Source of the DNA: Labia minor
Taxonomy: Eukaryota > Arthropoda > Insecta > Dermaptera > Spongiphoridae
NCBI GenBank assembly: GCA_963082975.1
Contig: OY720348.1
Location: 70,643,719 to 70,707,718 of the forward strand
Direction of reading: 5' to 3'
Length of the DNA: 64,000 nt
The notes beneath the pieces were generated by a model that was not told the origin of the DNA, ran no database searches, and worked only from the letters and a program-made list of their open reading frames with translations. Shown here one piece after another: positions 1 to 13,479 of the stretch. Made by a program: the position numbers and the translations under genes. How positions within the stretch are numbered: position 1 is the stretch's first letter; each line of letters begins with the position of its first letter.

Positions 1-141
1 TATATATATATATATATATGTTTATTTATGCACAAAAAATTAATTGACATAATTATTAGTTTAATTTGCCTTTTAAAATAATAAAAATTAATAAATTTAT
101 AAAAAAAATAAAAAATATATAACACTTAAAAAAAAATTGTA

Positions 142-218
142 TTTGGTCGAGATTCAAACTCGAGCCGTTTGCAGGCCGCGGAGGCAAAAACCTGGTCGCA
201 CGTCTTAACCCGTTTACC
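142..218 (-). other. tRNA-like / SINE-head sequence
   Basis: On the minus strand this stretch has a T-arm-like hairpin (CGAG, a 7-nt TTTGAAT loop, CTCG) resembling an RNA polymerase III B box, and an A-box-like segment (GGTTAAGACGTGCGACC) upstream. The B box has one mismatch and I could not fold a convincing anticodon arm. It is more likely a SINE head or tRNA pseudogene than a working tRNA gene. Confidence 0.3.
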
Positions 219-329
219 TTATTTTTTTTTTTTTTTTTTGTCTAAAATGTATTGAGCCAATAATTTACGTAAGATATTTACAAAGAAGATTATCCCTAAA
301 CACATGGGATATACAATTTAATAAGAAAT

Positions 330-995
330 TAAAGAAATTTATAAATATAGAATTTGGAAATGTAGAAAAATTTAAATACTTAGCTTCTGTGATAACGAAA
401 GATAATAATATTCGAGAGGAGTTTAAAGCGAGGTTACAATCGGGAAACGCCTGTTATCATGCATTAAAGGGGCTTATCGCGTCAAAATTATTATAAAAGG
501 GGATAAAAGTTAAAATACATAAAACAATTATTTTACCGGTTGTATTATATGGATGTGAGGCATGGTCTATGACCTTAGGGGACGAGAGTAGATTTAGAAT
601 ATTTGAGAATAGGATTCTGCGAAGCATTTATGGGCCAAATAAGAGGAGGTCACCGGGGAATGGCGAAAATTGCATAACGAGGAATTGCATGACCTCCATA
701 AGTCTCCAGATATAGTTAGAATTATAAAATCGAGAAGGCTAAGATGGGCAGGACACGTGGCTAGAATGGGAGAAGATAGAATGACGAAAAATATATTGGT
801 AAGGAGACTGAGTGGGAAACGTCCACTTGGAAGACCAACGACACGGTGGGTGGATAATGTGGGAAAGGATGTAAGAGAGATTGGAGAGGAGAGAGACTGG
901 ATGGAGGGTTGTGGCTCAGAATAGGAATACTTGGAGGGGTGTGGTTGCTGCGGCCAAGAACTTTCGAGTTCCGTAGAGTCACAGAGATATATATA
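330..995 (+). mobile_element. Degenerate non-LTR retrotransposon (LINE), 3' part
   Basis: Translation gives the C-terminal part of a LINE reverse transcriptase polyprotein. It includes the segment with LPVVLYGCEAW, then ENRILRSIYGP, then after a frameshift near 640 the tail RRLRWAGHVARMGEDRM and GKRPLGRP, ending at a stop at 922-924. A stop also interrupts the frame near 494. The 3' tail (CTTTCGAGTTCCGTAGAG, then an AT-rich run) recurs at about 26745-26830 and, inverted, at 29680-30145 and 32345-32870. It is 5'-truncated and dead. I did not assign the clade. Confidence 0.8.
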
Positions 996-1477
996 TTAAA
1001 AAAATTTATAACAAAATTGTGCAATATAGCACGTTCGTTGTTAAACAAAAAATTACAAATAAAATGTACTTAGAATCTAAATTATTATATTGTTTCCTTT
1101 TCCTCTTTTAATTTAATTTATAATGATTAATTATACAATTAATGATAATGTGATTAATTTTATTCAGGAAAAAGGCTTTTATAAAAACCTGAAAACAACC
1201 CGTTTACCCAAGACGGTTCACAGTTTTTATTTGTAATATTTGTTAACTAACGTCCGCGAAAAGTCAAACTTTACCTGCGATTTTCGCGAAAACTAGGGCC
1301 CATTCACTCAAACCCCTTTACATATTTTCATTTCCCAACCTACTTTAATGAACTATGACTCATTTAAAAGGCGATTTTACAATTCTTGCCATCTCCTTGT
1401 TAGTTTTCCTGTTGATAGATAAAGTGATAAAATTGAAATGTTTTCCTTTTTGTTCTATTCAAATTTTGTTATATTTA
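996..1477. other. AT-rich stretch, no gene seen
   Basis: AT-rich sequence with no convincing ORF or known repeat, downstream of the last ankyrin exon I could identify. I looked here on the minus strand for a terminal ankyrin exon and found none. Confidence 0.5.
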
Positions 1478-1479
1478 TA

Positions 1480-1902
1480 CGAGGGTGAGGTGAAAAGTTT
1501 CCGGCCTGACCAAGAAAAACGATGTTTTTAAATTTTTTTTTTGCTTTGTTTTTCAACATTCAAGATAGCTGAGACCTGTACGATGTCAGCTGAACGTGTG
1601 CGAAATATTTTGCACAACCATTCGAACATGGAAAGCTGTGTGCAACGTGGGTGTCGCGTTTGCTAACGTTAGACCAAAAACTGCTTCGAAAAACAATTTC
1701 TACCGACAATTTGGCGCTGTCCAAACGAATTTTTGCGTCGATTCATAACTGTTAAATTTAATTTAATTTAATTAATTAATTAGAACACCGTCATGAGAAA
1801 TGTATCAGTGTTGATGGAGATTATGTTGAAAAATATAGCAAAAAACAAATTTAAAAATATCGTTTTTCTTGGTCAGGCCGGAAACTTTTCACCTCACCCT
1901 CG
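1480..1902 (+). mobile_element. Internally deleted mariner element
   Basis: The inverted termini are long (about 45 bp) and near-perfect. They begin CGAGGGTGAGGTGAAAAG and end with its complement, flanked by TA duplications (1478-1479, 1903-1904). The inside keeps mariner transposase pieces: a segment reading RLLTLDQKLLRKTIS, FLRRFIT, and a C-terminal CISVDGDYVEK-like tail. Most of the catalytic core is missing. A 107-bp foldback derivative of the same family lies at 9429-9535. Confidence 0.85.
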
Positions 1903-1954
1903 TATATATCCGAATTTTAATAATCGTCATCTTAACTATATATATACATATTAC

Positions 1955-4900
1955 CAGGCTCTTTTCATATTTTAGCAAAAGAGAGAGGATCTTAACATCT
2001 CCAGCATAAACAGTATTCCACAAAGCAAGGTTGAGTGTTTCTTTATCTGGACGTTTCTTTTTTTTATTTAAGTACTCAAGAATTTTCCTAAGATATAAGA
2101 GAATAAATGTAAAAAAAAATTGTAATTCAATGCTATATACTCTAAAAAAAATAAATAAAATTAATATCATTAGAATACTTGAGAGGAAAATGTTCGATTC
2201 AAGAAAAATTTTGATTTATTTAATACTACTAGCTACATTTAATAATTTACTTTATACTATTTATTTTCTAATGAATAGGTCTGTTTTTTTAAGGATATAT
2301 ATATATAGAAAACATTGTTGCCTGTTTTTGTCACTAGACAATATGGTCAGTAGCACTGGATAAAGGGGCGGGTAAGCCGGGGCGCCAAATTTCTAGCGGC
2401 GCCGATATAAAAATAAAATATTTTTTTTCAATCATTATTTTTGTGAAATTTTGATTTTCTGCCTTTTTTACTATCTTCTTTAATTTGCAGTAAATTTGTA
2501 TATTCTTGTATGATAGGCACTCAAAACCCTAGAACCGGCCCTAATAGTCAGCCTATATCTATGGCATTGATTCCACCTATTTCGTTCACAATATCATGCA
2601 TCAGCAGTGTTCCCTCTAAATTGTGTACACGCGCACAGATATTGTAAATAACCCAGAAATTATTTTTCATAATAATAATAAGTTGACCTGTGGCCAGGTC
2701 CGAACCGACCGACGATTTGAAGTAAATTAATTTCCAGCTACAGAAACAATTTCAAATAATTTTAATATATCTATTAATGTAATAAAAAACAGATATGGAT
2801 ACATAAATAATAAATATAAACATTTTTAATTTTATTTTATTTATAATATATATGCAAGACCAGGCTGTGACGTCATGAATGGCTGGATGACGTCATATAA
2901 TTTTAAATCAAGAAAAAACTAATAAATATGATTTTCGCGAGGATAAAACCAATACAAAGTGCATGATTCGTGGTGATATGTAAAAAATCTCCTCATGTGA
3001 AATTTGGTGTGAAAATAACCCTTCCCTTCCTATCGTCGATCGCTATTACTACCACTTCCGGTTTCCGGATTTGCACCAAAAGTTGATCAATTCATCCCAT
3101 TGATGCATTAAGTAAATATACCAAATTTCATCAAAATCGGTTGAGCCGTTCAGGCTGTACACATCTATACGGACAGACGGACGGACAGACATCATGCTAA
3201 AAATACTTTTTTCTGTTAAGAAAATGCATGATTCGTGGAGATATGTAAAAATCTCCACATGTGAAATTTGCTGTGAAAACAATACCTCCCTTACTATCGT
3301 CGGTCGGTAAAAATTGTCTGTCTACCTCCATGAATGTTCAACATTGAATATAAAAATTATAATTCTAGCAATTTTCACCAAAAATTATGAAAATATTTAA
3401 TTTATTTATTTAATTACCAACAAACGATAATAAGGGAGGTATTGTTTTCATTCCAAATTTCACATGTGGAGAATTTTACATTTCTCCACTTCTTAACAGA
3501 AAAAAGTATTTTTAGCATGAAGTCTGTCCGTCTGTCCATCCGTCCGTCCGTATAGACGTGTACAGCTTGAACGGCTAAACGGATTTTGATGAAATTTGGT
3601 ATATTTACTTAATGCATCAGTATGATGAATTGATCAACTTTTGGTGTATATCCGGAAACCGGAAGTGGTAGTATTACAGATCGACGATAGGAAGAGAAGG
3701 GTTATTTTCACAACAAATTTCACATGAGATTTTTTTACATATCTCCTCAAATCATGCACATTGTATTGGTTTTATCCTCGAGAAAATCATCTTCATTAAT
3801 TTTTTCTTAATTTAAAATTATATGACGTCACAGCCAGCGCCTCCTTATATATTATAAGTAAAATAAAATTAAAAATATTTATGTTATATGCCTATCTGTT
3901 TTTTATTGCATTAATAGATATATTAAAATTATTTGAAATTGTTTCTGTAGCTGGAAATTAATTTATTTCAAACCGTCGGTCGGTTCTGCGCCTGGCTACA
4001 GGTCAACTTATATCTTTATTTTTTTTTATTTATTCTCTTCTTAAGTAAAAACTATTTACGCGCATAATTAATTTTCATTTGAATGGTGTAACACTGATTT
4101 TGAATGCCCTCGGTGGTGTCACGCACAGGTTAAGTAATTAAAATTTACATTTCTAATCGCTATTAAATTTGTTGTGTATTATTGTATGTTGTATTATTCT
4201 TGTAAACTGTTTTCTTTTAGGTGCTCCTACTAAAATGTACTTTTTAAAAAAAATTGCGCACCCTTAAAAATTAAAGAGAACACTGATAAAATGAGAGAAA
4301 TAAATATTCCATAAATGTACAATATAGTGGGAGTAATAATTGGGATAAATTTTTACCCTTTAACTGGATATGACATAAAATATTTGGTAGACAGTTACAC
4401 TTACATTTAAATTAGAATTTTGAAAATTAATTAAATTTAAAATCTATATACCAAACAATATCAAAATATCCTCCTAAACAAGCAGCTACTAAAGGTGAAT
4501 ATTTTCCCATTATTATATGGACTTTTTTTTCTAATAAAAACTCAACTGCCAAGGTCTCTCCTTCATTTGCTGCATAGTATAAGGCTGTTTTACCGGTCGA
4601 TTCTCTCATTGCATGAATATTAGCACCTGAAAAATACATTCATAGTAAATTTGAAATGTGAATTTAATTTTAATTAAATCTTTAAATTGGACGTTTATTT
4701 TTTTCTTTTTTTTTTTTTAATTAAAATTTGCTTTTTTTTTAAAGACCTTCATACGTTGCTATGATTTCCTCAAGGTTTAGCCTATTTAGTCTTTCTTATA
4801 GATTTTTTTAATTTCTCAGACAAAAATATTGAGAAAATCCCGCAAAGTATTTACAGGTTTAAGTAACGACAGTGGCGTACCTATGGGGGGGGGGGTGCGG

Positions 4901-7307
4901 TCCGCACCGGGCGGCACTTATCTTGGGGCGGCATTTTTTATATTTAGTTACAGTTGTAAAAAGCAACTTATTGATTTCATATTTATATTTTTTCTTTCTT
5001 GAATAATAAATGATTATTATGATTATTATAAGTTTACTATTTGATTTATATAAATTATGATTAACTATATGATTTCGAATATTATTCCTCGGTGTATATA
5101 AATTAGTGTAAATTTTGAATTCTAATTCCAAGAACAGGAAAATAATTTTATTTTATTGTATTCATTAAAATTTGTTGAATTCGTAAAAGCATCTTTAAGA
5201 TTTTGTTCGGCAAAATTATCTTCGTTCTACAATGAGTCAATTAAAACTACAAAATCTTGCAATATTGTCAATAGAACAAAAAATTACAAATAATATAAAT
5301 TTAGAGAGCATTATACATGATTTTTCTAGTATGAAAGCTAGAAGAGTAAATATTATATAAATATGTTACGAGTGCATACAAATATGTGTAAAAAAATTTA
5401 CTCTGTGTATTAATTAATATTGATTAAATAACTTAATAATTTATTTATGTGTATTAATTTATAAAAACCACTATTTGATTGACTTATAATAGAAAGGGCG
5501 GCAAACTGGAGATCGCCCCGGGCGGCAAAAGTTCTAGGTACGCCACTGAGTAACGAAAACATGCAATGAAGTTTTTTAGAGAGAGATAAATTTAAGATTC
5601 AATAAATCGTTATCAAGCGACTGCAGAAGTAGCAATCGAAACGTTGTGTATTTTGTTGAATAAATTTATAATAAAAAATCGTTATCAAGCGACTGCAGAA
5701 GTAGCAATCGAACCGTGTATTTTTTTGAATAAATTTACAATAAAAAATATGAATATGTGGTTTTATTTACAAATTTCCCTTATAAATAAAAACAGCCACC
5801 AAAGCTTTAATAATTTAATGCATTGTATATATGAGCCACTCAGAAGCCAAACCGATTAACTCCAAATTTTGCTAGTAATGTAATGTAATGTAATGTGCAA
5901 CATATGAAGTAAATATTGAATTTGATAATCTTAATATTGCAATGCAATATACATTTTTCTGTAATCAATAACCCTGAATTTAATACACACTGTGAACTTT
6001 GGGCTTCTCAGTTTGTTTATACGTGGGGTTAATCACTTTGGCATATCAAGTGGCATATATATATATACTAGCTGCTCAGAGCGCCTTTGGCGCTCTTCAC
6101 ACCTAGATGGGGGCTCCGCCCCCTGTACCCCCGATTGGTACATAGTATTTGCTTGACAGTAGTAAAAGGTTTTCATCCATTTTGTTTCAATCCGTATATT
6201 ACATAAAACATTCATAGAGATATGTAAGAATACTGTGATATAATTAACGTCAAAATTTTTCGGTCAGACAGACAAATATAAAAAATTCTAAACTCACTTT
6301 TGGCTTCCAAAGATCATGAAAGGTCTGCAAAAAATTTTAAATTCTGAGCAATGTGCAGACAAAAACCTTTTTATATATATATAGATAATAATAATAAAAA
6401 ACATTTTAATAAATTTAAAAAATATACCCAATTTAAAAATGTCAAAAATTTAAAATAACTTTATATCATCATATTTTAATTTTTATATATTTTCACTTCA
6501 TAAAATACTAAATAATATTTTTTTTTTATTATTCAATGATAAAATTTATATATTATTATATTATATATATTATAGAAAAGAAGAAATATTCAATTAAATA
6601 AAAAATAATTTATGATAAAAATATGATCTAATAAATATTTTATTAAATTAATTAAAATGAGAACTTTTAGAATAAATGATTTAAATGCATTGATATTTGA
6701 ATATTAGAATTTAAAATAAAAAGTGAAATATTATAATAATTCTTTAATTGGGAATCGCTATGATAATTCGTTGTTTGAAATGATTCCGCTAGGGACAGTG
6801 GGCCACGCCAGGCTCTTGAATGAACAACACGGAGAATTATATAAACTTTAAAAAATTAATTTCTGCGGTTATTGATTAAATATTAATAAAATTTATAGCC
6901 TATGTTACTCTAGGGGTATATAATAATATTGTGATGTAATTTCAAAGAAATCGGTTCAGCCAATTCTGAGTCTATAAAATAGTAATTTTCCGGACAGACA
7001 GACAGACATGAAAAATTCTAAAGTCACTTTTGGATTCTAGAGGTCATGAAACGCGAAGATATGCAAAAATTTTTAAATTCTGAGCAATGTGCAGACAAAA
7101 ACCTTTTTTTATATATATAGATATATATATATATATAATGTTTTGAATATAAATATGAGTGATTTTTGTTTTTTTTTGTGAGATATAATCAACTTTTCGC
7201 CGGCCATTTTTGCGCCATTTTCAAAAGAATTTTGAAAAGGGATTTTTTTGGAACTCTTGGTCACACAGACTAAGACCTAAAATCCCTAAAATTCCCTTCT
7301 CTAAATT

Positions 7308-7344
<37 letters not shown>

Positions 7345-10300
7345 AGACAGAAAGAGAGAGAGAGAGAATAAAATAGATTTCAAAAGAAATAGTCATACCA
7401 GCTTTAATTAACCTTTTCATCATAGCCAGATCACCTCTTTTAGCTGCAACCATAATAAGGGATTTGGACTTTACTTCTGATTCATTTTCAATTGTAGACA
7501 TTCTGGGTATTACATCGAATAATTCTCTATTGCCATTATATACAGCCATCCAAATTGGCGTTCTTTTACAACCCTCTGAATTCGTACACTTAAAAATATA
7601 TATATTACATTAAAAATTTATTAAATTTATCACATTTCAAATATATTATAATATTTGTAAAAAATTATTCATATGTTAAAATATATAATCGATATGTAAA
7701 TTCATTTTTTAAGGGGTTTTTATTAATACTACATCACATATATGGAATGTAAATTTACCGATTTTTTCATTTACCGGTAATTCGGTAAATGAAAATTGAA
7801 TTACCGGTTTACCGGTAAAATACCGGTAAAATATTTTACTGAAATAGCAAAAAAAGATAATAAAAATGAAAGTAATTTTGATTTTCATGTCACATTTTTT
7901 ATTTTAAGATTTTTTTAAAAAAATAACTTCTTAAGAAACTTAAATTACTTAAGGGTTCATCTGGGTTGATCTAATTTTTGTACAAAATAATCCAGAGATA
8001 TTCTACATATTAATTCATTTTTTAGTTCAATGCTTAAAAATGTATTTTGGTTGGTTGACTCATCCAACATAAATTTCAAAGTAACATCGACTACATATTA
8101 AATTAGACTTTTCATTGGATAAGGTTTCAACGGCTAATGTTAATTATTTTAACGTTAATATATGAAAAGTTCTATAGTTTAATTAAAATAAACATGTATA
8201 AATTAGTAAATAGTACTATTTATATAAAATATTAATTAATAATTACTTTAAAAAATTTCATATAAAATTCAAAAATATTTTAACATTTGACGTCACACGT
8301 GTATATGTGTTTGTGATAAAAATAATTTTTTGAGAGTATTGTTGATAACTTGATATATGTTATGTGTTATGTTATATGTTATGTAAAACGAATTGTAGCG
8401 AAAAAAGAAAACAAAAAATTTTTATTATAATTTTTGTAAGTATGTGTTTCTTCTCGTATTCAATTAAAATATTTTGAGTTGAACATTGATGAAAGAAGAA
8501 AATTGTATGAAAGAAGAAAATTGTACTACATGGGTTTTTTAGATGAGAAGAGTGCGATGAGGTGAAAAATAGTCTTTGAGAAGACAAAGTGTGGAAATTC
8601 GCATTTATGGGTAAATTACAAAAATTTACTTATCGATATTTACCGGTAAATTACAAAAATTTACCGGATGTTTTTTTGCAAATTTACCGGTATAAATCGG
8701 TAAACCGGTTTACATTCCCTAATCATATATTTAGTATTATAGCCAAATAAATAAGTTATTTTTTTAATTTTGATTTTATTTAAATAGAAATTTTTTTAAA
8801 ATTAGTAATAGGCTCGATCCACATTAAAAATTGTTAATTGTTAATTAATCCCTTCCAATGAATGTATACTTCTAATATAAAGAAAAGAGATATTTATGTC
8901 ACCTTTGCGCCATATCTGGTTAAAACTTGCATGACTTTTTTATGTCCTCCTAAAATAGCTTCCATCAAAGGGGTGTGGCCATAATTTGTTATATGTTCCT
9001 AGATAAGATTGAATCCAAGATCATTTTTATTTCATTGAAAATGAATAGATATTTTCTTACCAAATTTGCTCCAATTTGCAAAAGAAATTGCACGGTCTCT
9101 TCATTTCCTTTGTAACTAGCAATTGTTAGTGGAGTCTCTTGTGTCAAATGTGCCATATAATTCACATAAGAAATAGCATTCATTTCATTTATTAAATACT
9201 AAAACAAAACAGATGTCAAGTTGATTCTTGTAAATTATTTATTTAATTTTTTTATACAATTTATTTGATTTATTGACAGGCCTCCATTGTGAAGCTTATT
9301 TATTTTAGTATACTATTAATTATTATTTATTTTTATTTATGATATTATCGATTCCATTAACCGTCTATCATTGGTAATCCTATTTATGGAAGACTTGTTC
9401 AATAACTGATAATTTAATATTATAATTACGACGGTGGGGTGAAAAGTTTCCGGCCTGACCAAGAATGTTGAAAAATAAAGCAAAAAAAAAAAATTTAAAA
9501 AGATAATTTTTCTTGGTCAGACCGGAAACTTTTTGTATATTACTGATATATTATTAAATTAATTATTAAAAATAGTGATTGGTTGTTGGAGTAAAAATTA
9601 TTTTTCTAATAAAGGAGTTTGAGGTTAGATATAAAGGAATCGATCAGGCTGGCTGTGCCCCGTCGAAGATGTTTTGACAACCCCAGAGAGGACTACTAGA
9701 GTGAAAAATAAGTTGACCTGTGGCCAGGTCCGAACCGACCGACGATTTGAAGTAAATTAATTTCCAGCTACAGAAACAATTTCAAATAATTTTAATATAT
9801 CTATTAATGTAATAAAAAACAGATATGGATACATAAATAATAAATATAAACATTTTTAATTTTATTTTATTTATAATATATATGCAAGACCAGGCTGTGA
9901 CGTCATGAATGGCTGGATGACGTCATATAATTTTAAATCAAGAAAAAACTAATAAATATGATTTTCCCGAGGATAAAACCAATACAATGTGCATGATTTG
10001 AGGAGATATGTAAAAAAATCTCATGTGAAATTTGGTGTGAAAATAACCCTTCCCTTCCTATCGTCGATCGCTATTACTACCACTTCCGGTTTCCGGATTT
10101 GCACCAAAAGTTGATCAATTCATCCCATTGATGCATTAAGTAAATATACCAAATTTCATTAAAATCCGTTGAGCCGTTCAGGCTGTACACATCTATACGG
10201 ACGGACGGACAGACGGACGGACGGACGGACAGACATCATGCTAAAAATACTTTTTTCTGTAAAAATCTCCACATGTGAAATTTGGTGTGAAAACAATACC

Positions 10301-13300
10301 TCTCTTACTATCGTCGGTCGGTAAAAACTAAATGCTGGATAGAATCATATTTGTTGAATTATTATTTCATAGTATTTAGTACCTTTAAATCATCAATTAT
10401 ATATTATTTCCTTTATAATTTACTAAATCACGAGTTAAATCGTTAGCAAATTATATAATACATATATTATAGTTATATAATACATTCTACAGTAATGCAT
10501 TTCTATTTTGGGTGTGAGGATAGACACAATGGAATCGGTCAGAATTCATTTTACTGTTTGTTTGGCTGTGCCCCATCGAAGATAGCTTAGTATCCCCTGA
10601 TAGAACTACTTGAGCGAAAAAAAACTAAATACTGGAAAGAATAATATTTGATAGATGATTACTTCATGGCATAAATAGCCCTTGAGGTGCCTTTAAACCA
10701 CCAAAAATAATAGTAATAATATATATTATATATATCGTACATATGTCCTATTAATTTTATTATTTCCTTTATAACTTAATGAATCACGAGTTAAATCGTT
10801 GCTAAGTTATAATGTCAAGCTCAAATTCAATTTCACTAAATAAGCCAGATTATCTTACATTACTAATTAATTATAAAAAAAAACGGAATTGTAAATACTA
10901 TAACTCGGCGGTTTTCAACCTGTGGGGCGCCCCCCCCCCTTGAGGGGCGCGAAGTTATTAAAGCCAATTTCAAGTGCCCGCGAAGGCAATTCAAACTTTT
11001 GAAAATTTTCGATTTTTTTTTCCAATATGGTTCTAAAAAAAGGTAAGATGATTTTGTGGACAAACTTTTGAACATTTTCGATTTTTTTCAATTTTTTTTC
11101 CAATATGGTTCTAAAAAAAAAGGTAAGATGATTTTGCGATGCGCTGAACCATGGCCCCGCCCCTGTTGTTATATTATTTCAGAAATGTACCCGACTATTG
11201 AAGAAGGAAATTAAATTATTACAAAAATTAAGGGGGCGCAAGGATTTTTTTTTAGTAAAAGGGGGGCGCAGGTACAGATAAGTTGGAAACCACTGCTATA
11301 ACTGATATTTATATTTTTATTAAATAATATTATGTATTTTAAAGAGTTTTAATTGTTATTCCGAATTATATATATATATATATAAATTTAACAATAAACT
11401 TAAAAAATAAATCAATAATAAATAGAAAGTGCAGAAAATCGAAATACGAACCTTAACAAGGATATGATGGCCTTCTTGGGCAGCTAAAAATAAGCTATCT
11501 GGGTTATTTAAATATTCGTCTCCAAATTGTGGAAATTGTGTTCTAAGAAATTTTATTAGTTTTAGATTGCCATTTTTCACAGCATGATATCCAGATTCGA
11601 AACCTAAAAAAAGTAAAATGATTATCAAATAGCCAGTGTATCATACGAATTGAACTTAAAGATTGATAATTGGAAAATATATATTAATTTACATATTTTA
11701 GATGAAATTATTCAATTTAAAAATGATTAATTAAAATAAATTTGCAAAAATATTCATATTTCATGTTGGTTGGTCATTTATATTTTTTAATTTTACATTT
11801 ATTAAATAACTACATGTAATATTAATTAATAGTACCTGGTTTCCTGAGTCGCGGCTCGGTACATTAAAAAAATTATTCCTTATGAACTATGAATTATATT
11901 TAAAATAAATAAACAACACAAAATATAGGAAACAATTTCAATTAATTTATAAGAAAATAAATTTAAAAAAAAAATAGTCATAAAAGATACACCTCCCTTA
12001 AACGTACGTATTAAGCACCGAAAGACAGAAAAGTATAGCCTGTGAATATAACATAATATATATTTCGTAATTGGATTTCAAAATATTATTCAAATAATTA
12101 TTTTTAATTTTATTTTATTTATAATATTTTGTATTTAAGAAAGCGTTGTATGGCTTTGCCCGGCGCCATTTTTTTATTATTAAAATTTCTATTTTAAATT
12201 AAGAAAAAACTAGCAAAGATGATTTTTCCTGAGGCTGAAACCTATACAGATCGATTTTTCTTTATAAATATTATCTATGGTGTGAATTTCAAGCGGTTTA
12301 ATATTTCAAAAATACAAATATATATATATATAATTTGCTAGTATAATAAGATAAGATACGAGTAAGTGGAAATATTGACACACACACACTTATATATATA
12401 TAGTGGCGGATTAAGTTGATTGGGGGCCCTGGGCGGTAAAATTGAAATGGGCCCTCTGTTATAATTGAAAGACAAATTTTGTTTATATTATAATTTAGAC
12501 TGTTTTATACTTATATATATAGTACTTATGTAAAAATTACATAAATTTTACTGTGGTCGCCGAGACCTAAAATTGATTATTTTTTCTTAAGTTAGTCGGG
12601 GTTCAAACACGACCGAATAAAGATCTGTTGTTCAATAAAGATCTGTATCAAGAATAACTTGTTTTATTTAAACTCCGATTATCCATAAACTCAACAGTTT
12701 TTTTAAATTTTTTTTAAATAAATATTTTTATTTAGGTTTCGGTGGGCCCCGGGCGGCCGCCCGGTCCGCCCGGCGTTTAATCCGCCTCTGTATATATATA
12801 GAAGAAATATTACTTTTAAGCTTTCTCTTCTCTTTCTGTACCACAATTGAAATAACTATTAACACAACTAATAATAAAACAAAAGCGACTTTTAGGTTTT
12901 GTAATTTTCATCATGTATACAGATCGATTTTTCTTTATAAATATTATCTATGGTATGTATTTCAAAAATACCTTCGAGCGGTTTAATATTTCAAAAATAC
13001 AAATATATATACAATTATTGCTAGTATAAAAAGATAAGATAAATTGTATACAAGCCCTTTCTTACCAGAAAATGGTACTTTCTTGAGTTTTGCCCCTTTA
13101 CTTACAAACAATTTCACAAAATTATAGTATCCAAGTTGAGTAGCTTCAGTTAGCGGAGTGCAATTTGGGGAAAAACAACTAGTCAATTTATCATCACTTT
13201 GATAAAAATTCTAGAATTTAAAAAAAAATAAATAAATATATTATACTTGCACAAGTTGATTATTATGAACCTTTACAGATAAAATCTACTGATTACCTCA

Positions 13301-13448
13301 GCAATTATTTTCAATCCGGCGGTTGCATTGTAAAATAGTATATAAAGAATATTTTGGAAAGTTAAAGCTTCACCTTCAAAATTTTTTGTAAATACAATAT
13401 CTCCAGCACTCTCTACCATATACCTATATAGGTTCCTTAAAAAAAATA

Positions 13449-13479
<31 letters not shown>

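Noticed and set aside
142..218. Functional tRNA gene
   Set aside because: B box mismatched and no convincing anticodon arm; kept only as a tRNA-like sequence.
2031..2363. 110-codon plus-strand hydrophobic ORF
   Set aside because: Antisense to an ankyrin exon and T-rich; hydrophobicity is a by-product of composition.
10198..10232. CRISPR-like or telomeric short repeats (GGACGGAC and GTCCGTCC runs)
   Set aside because: Simple microsatellites inside family C copies; no spacers and not at a chromosome end.
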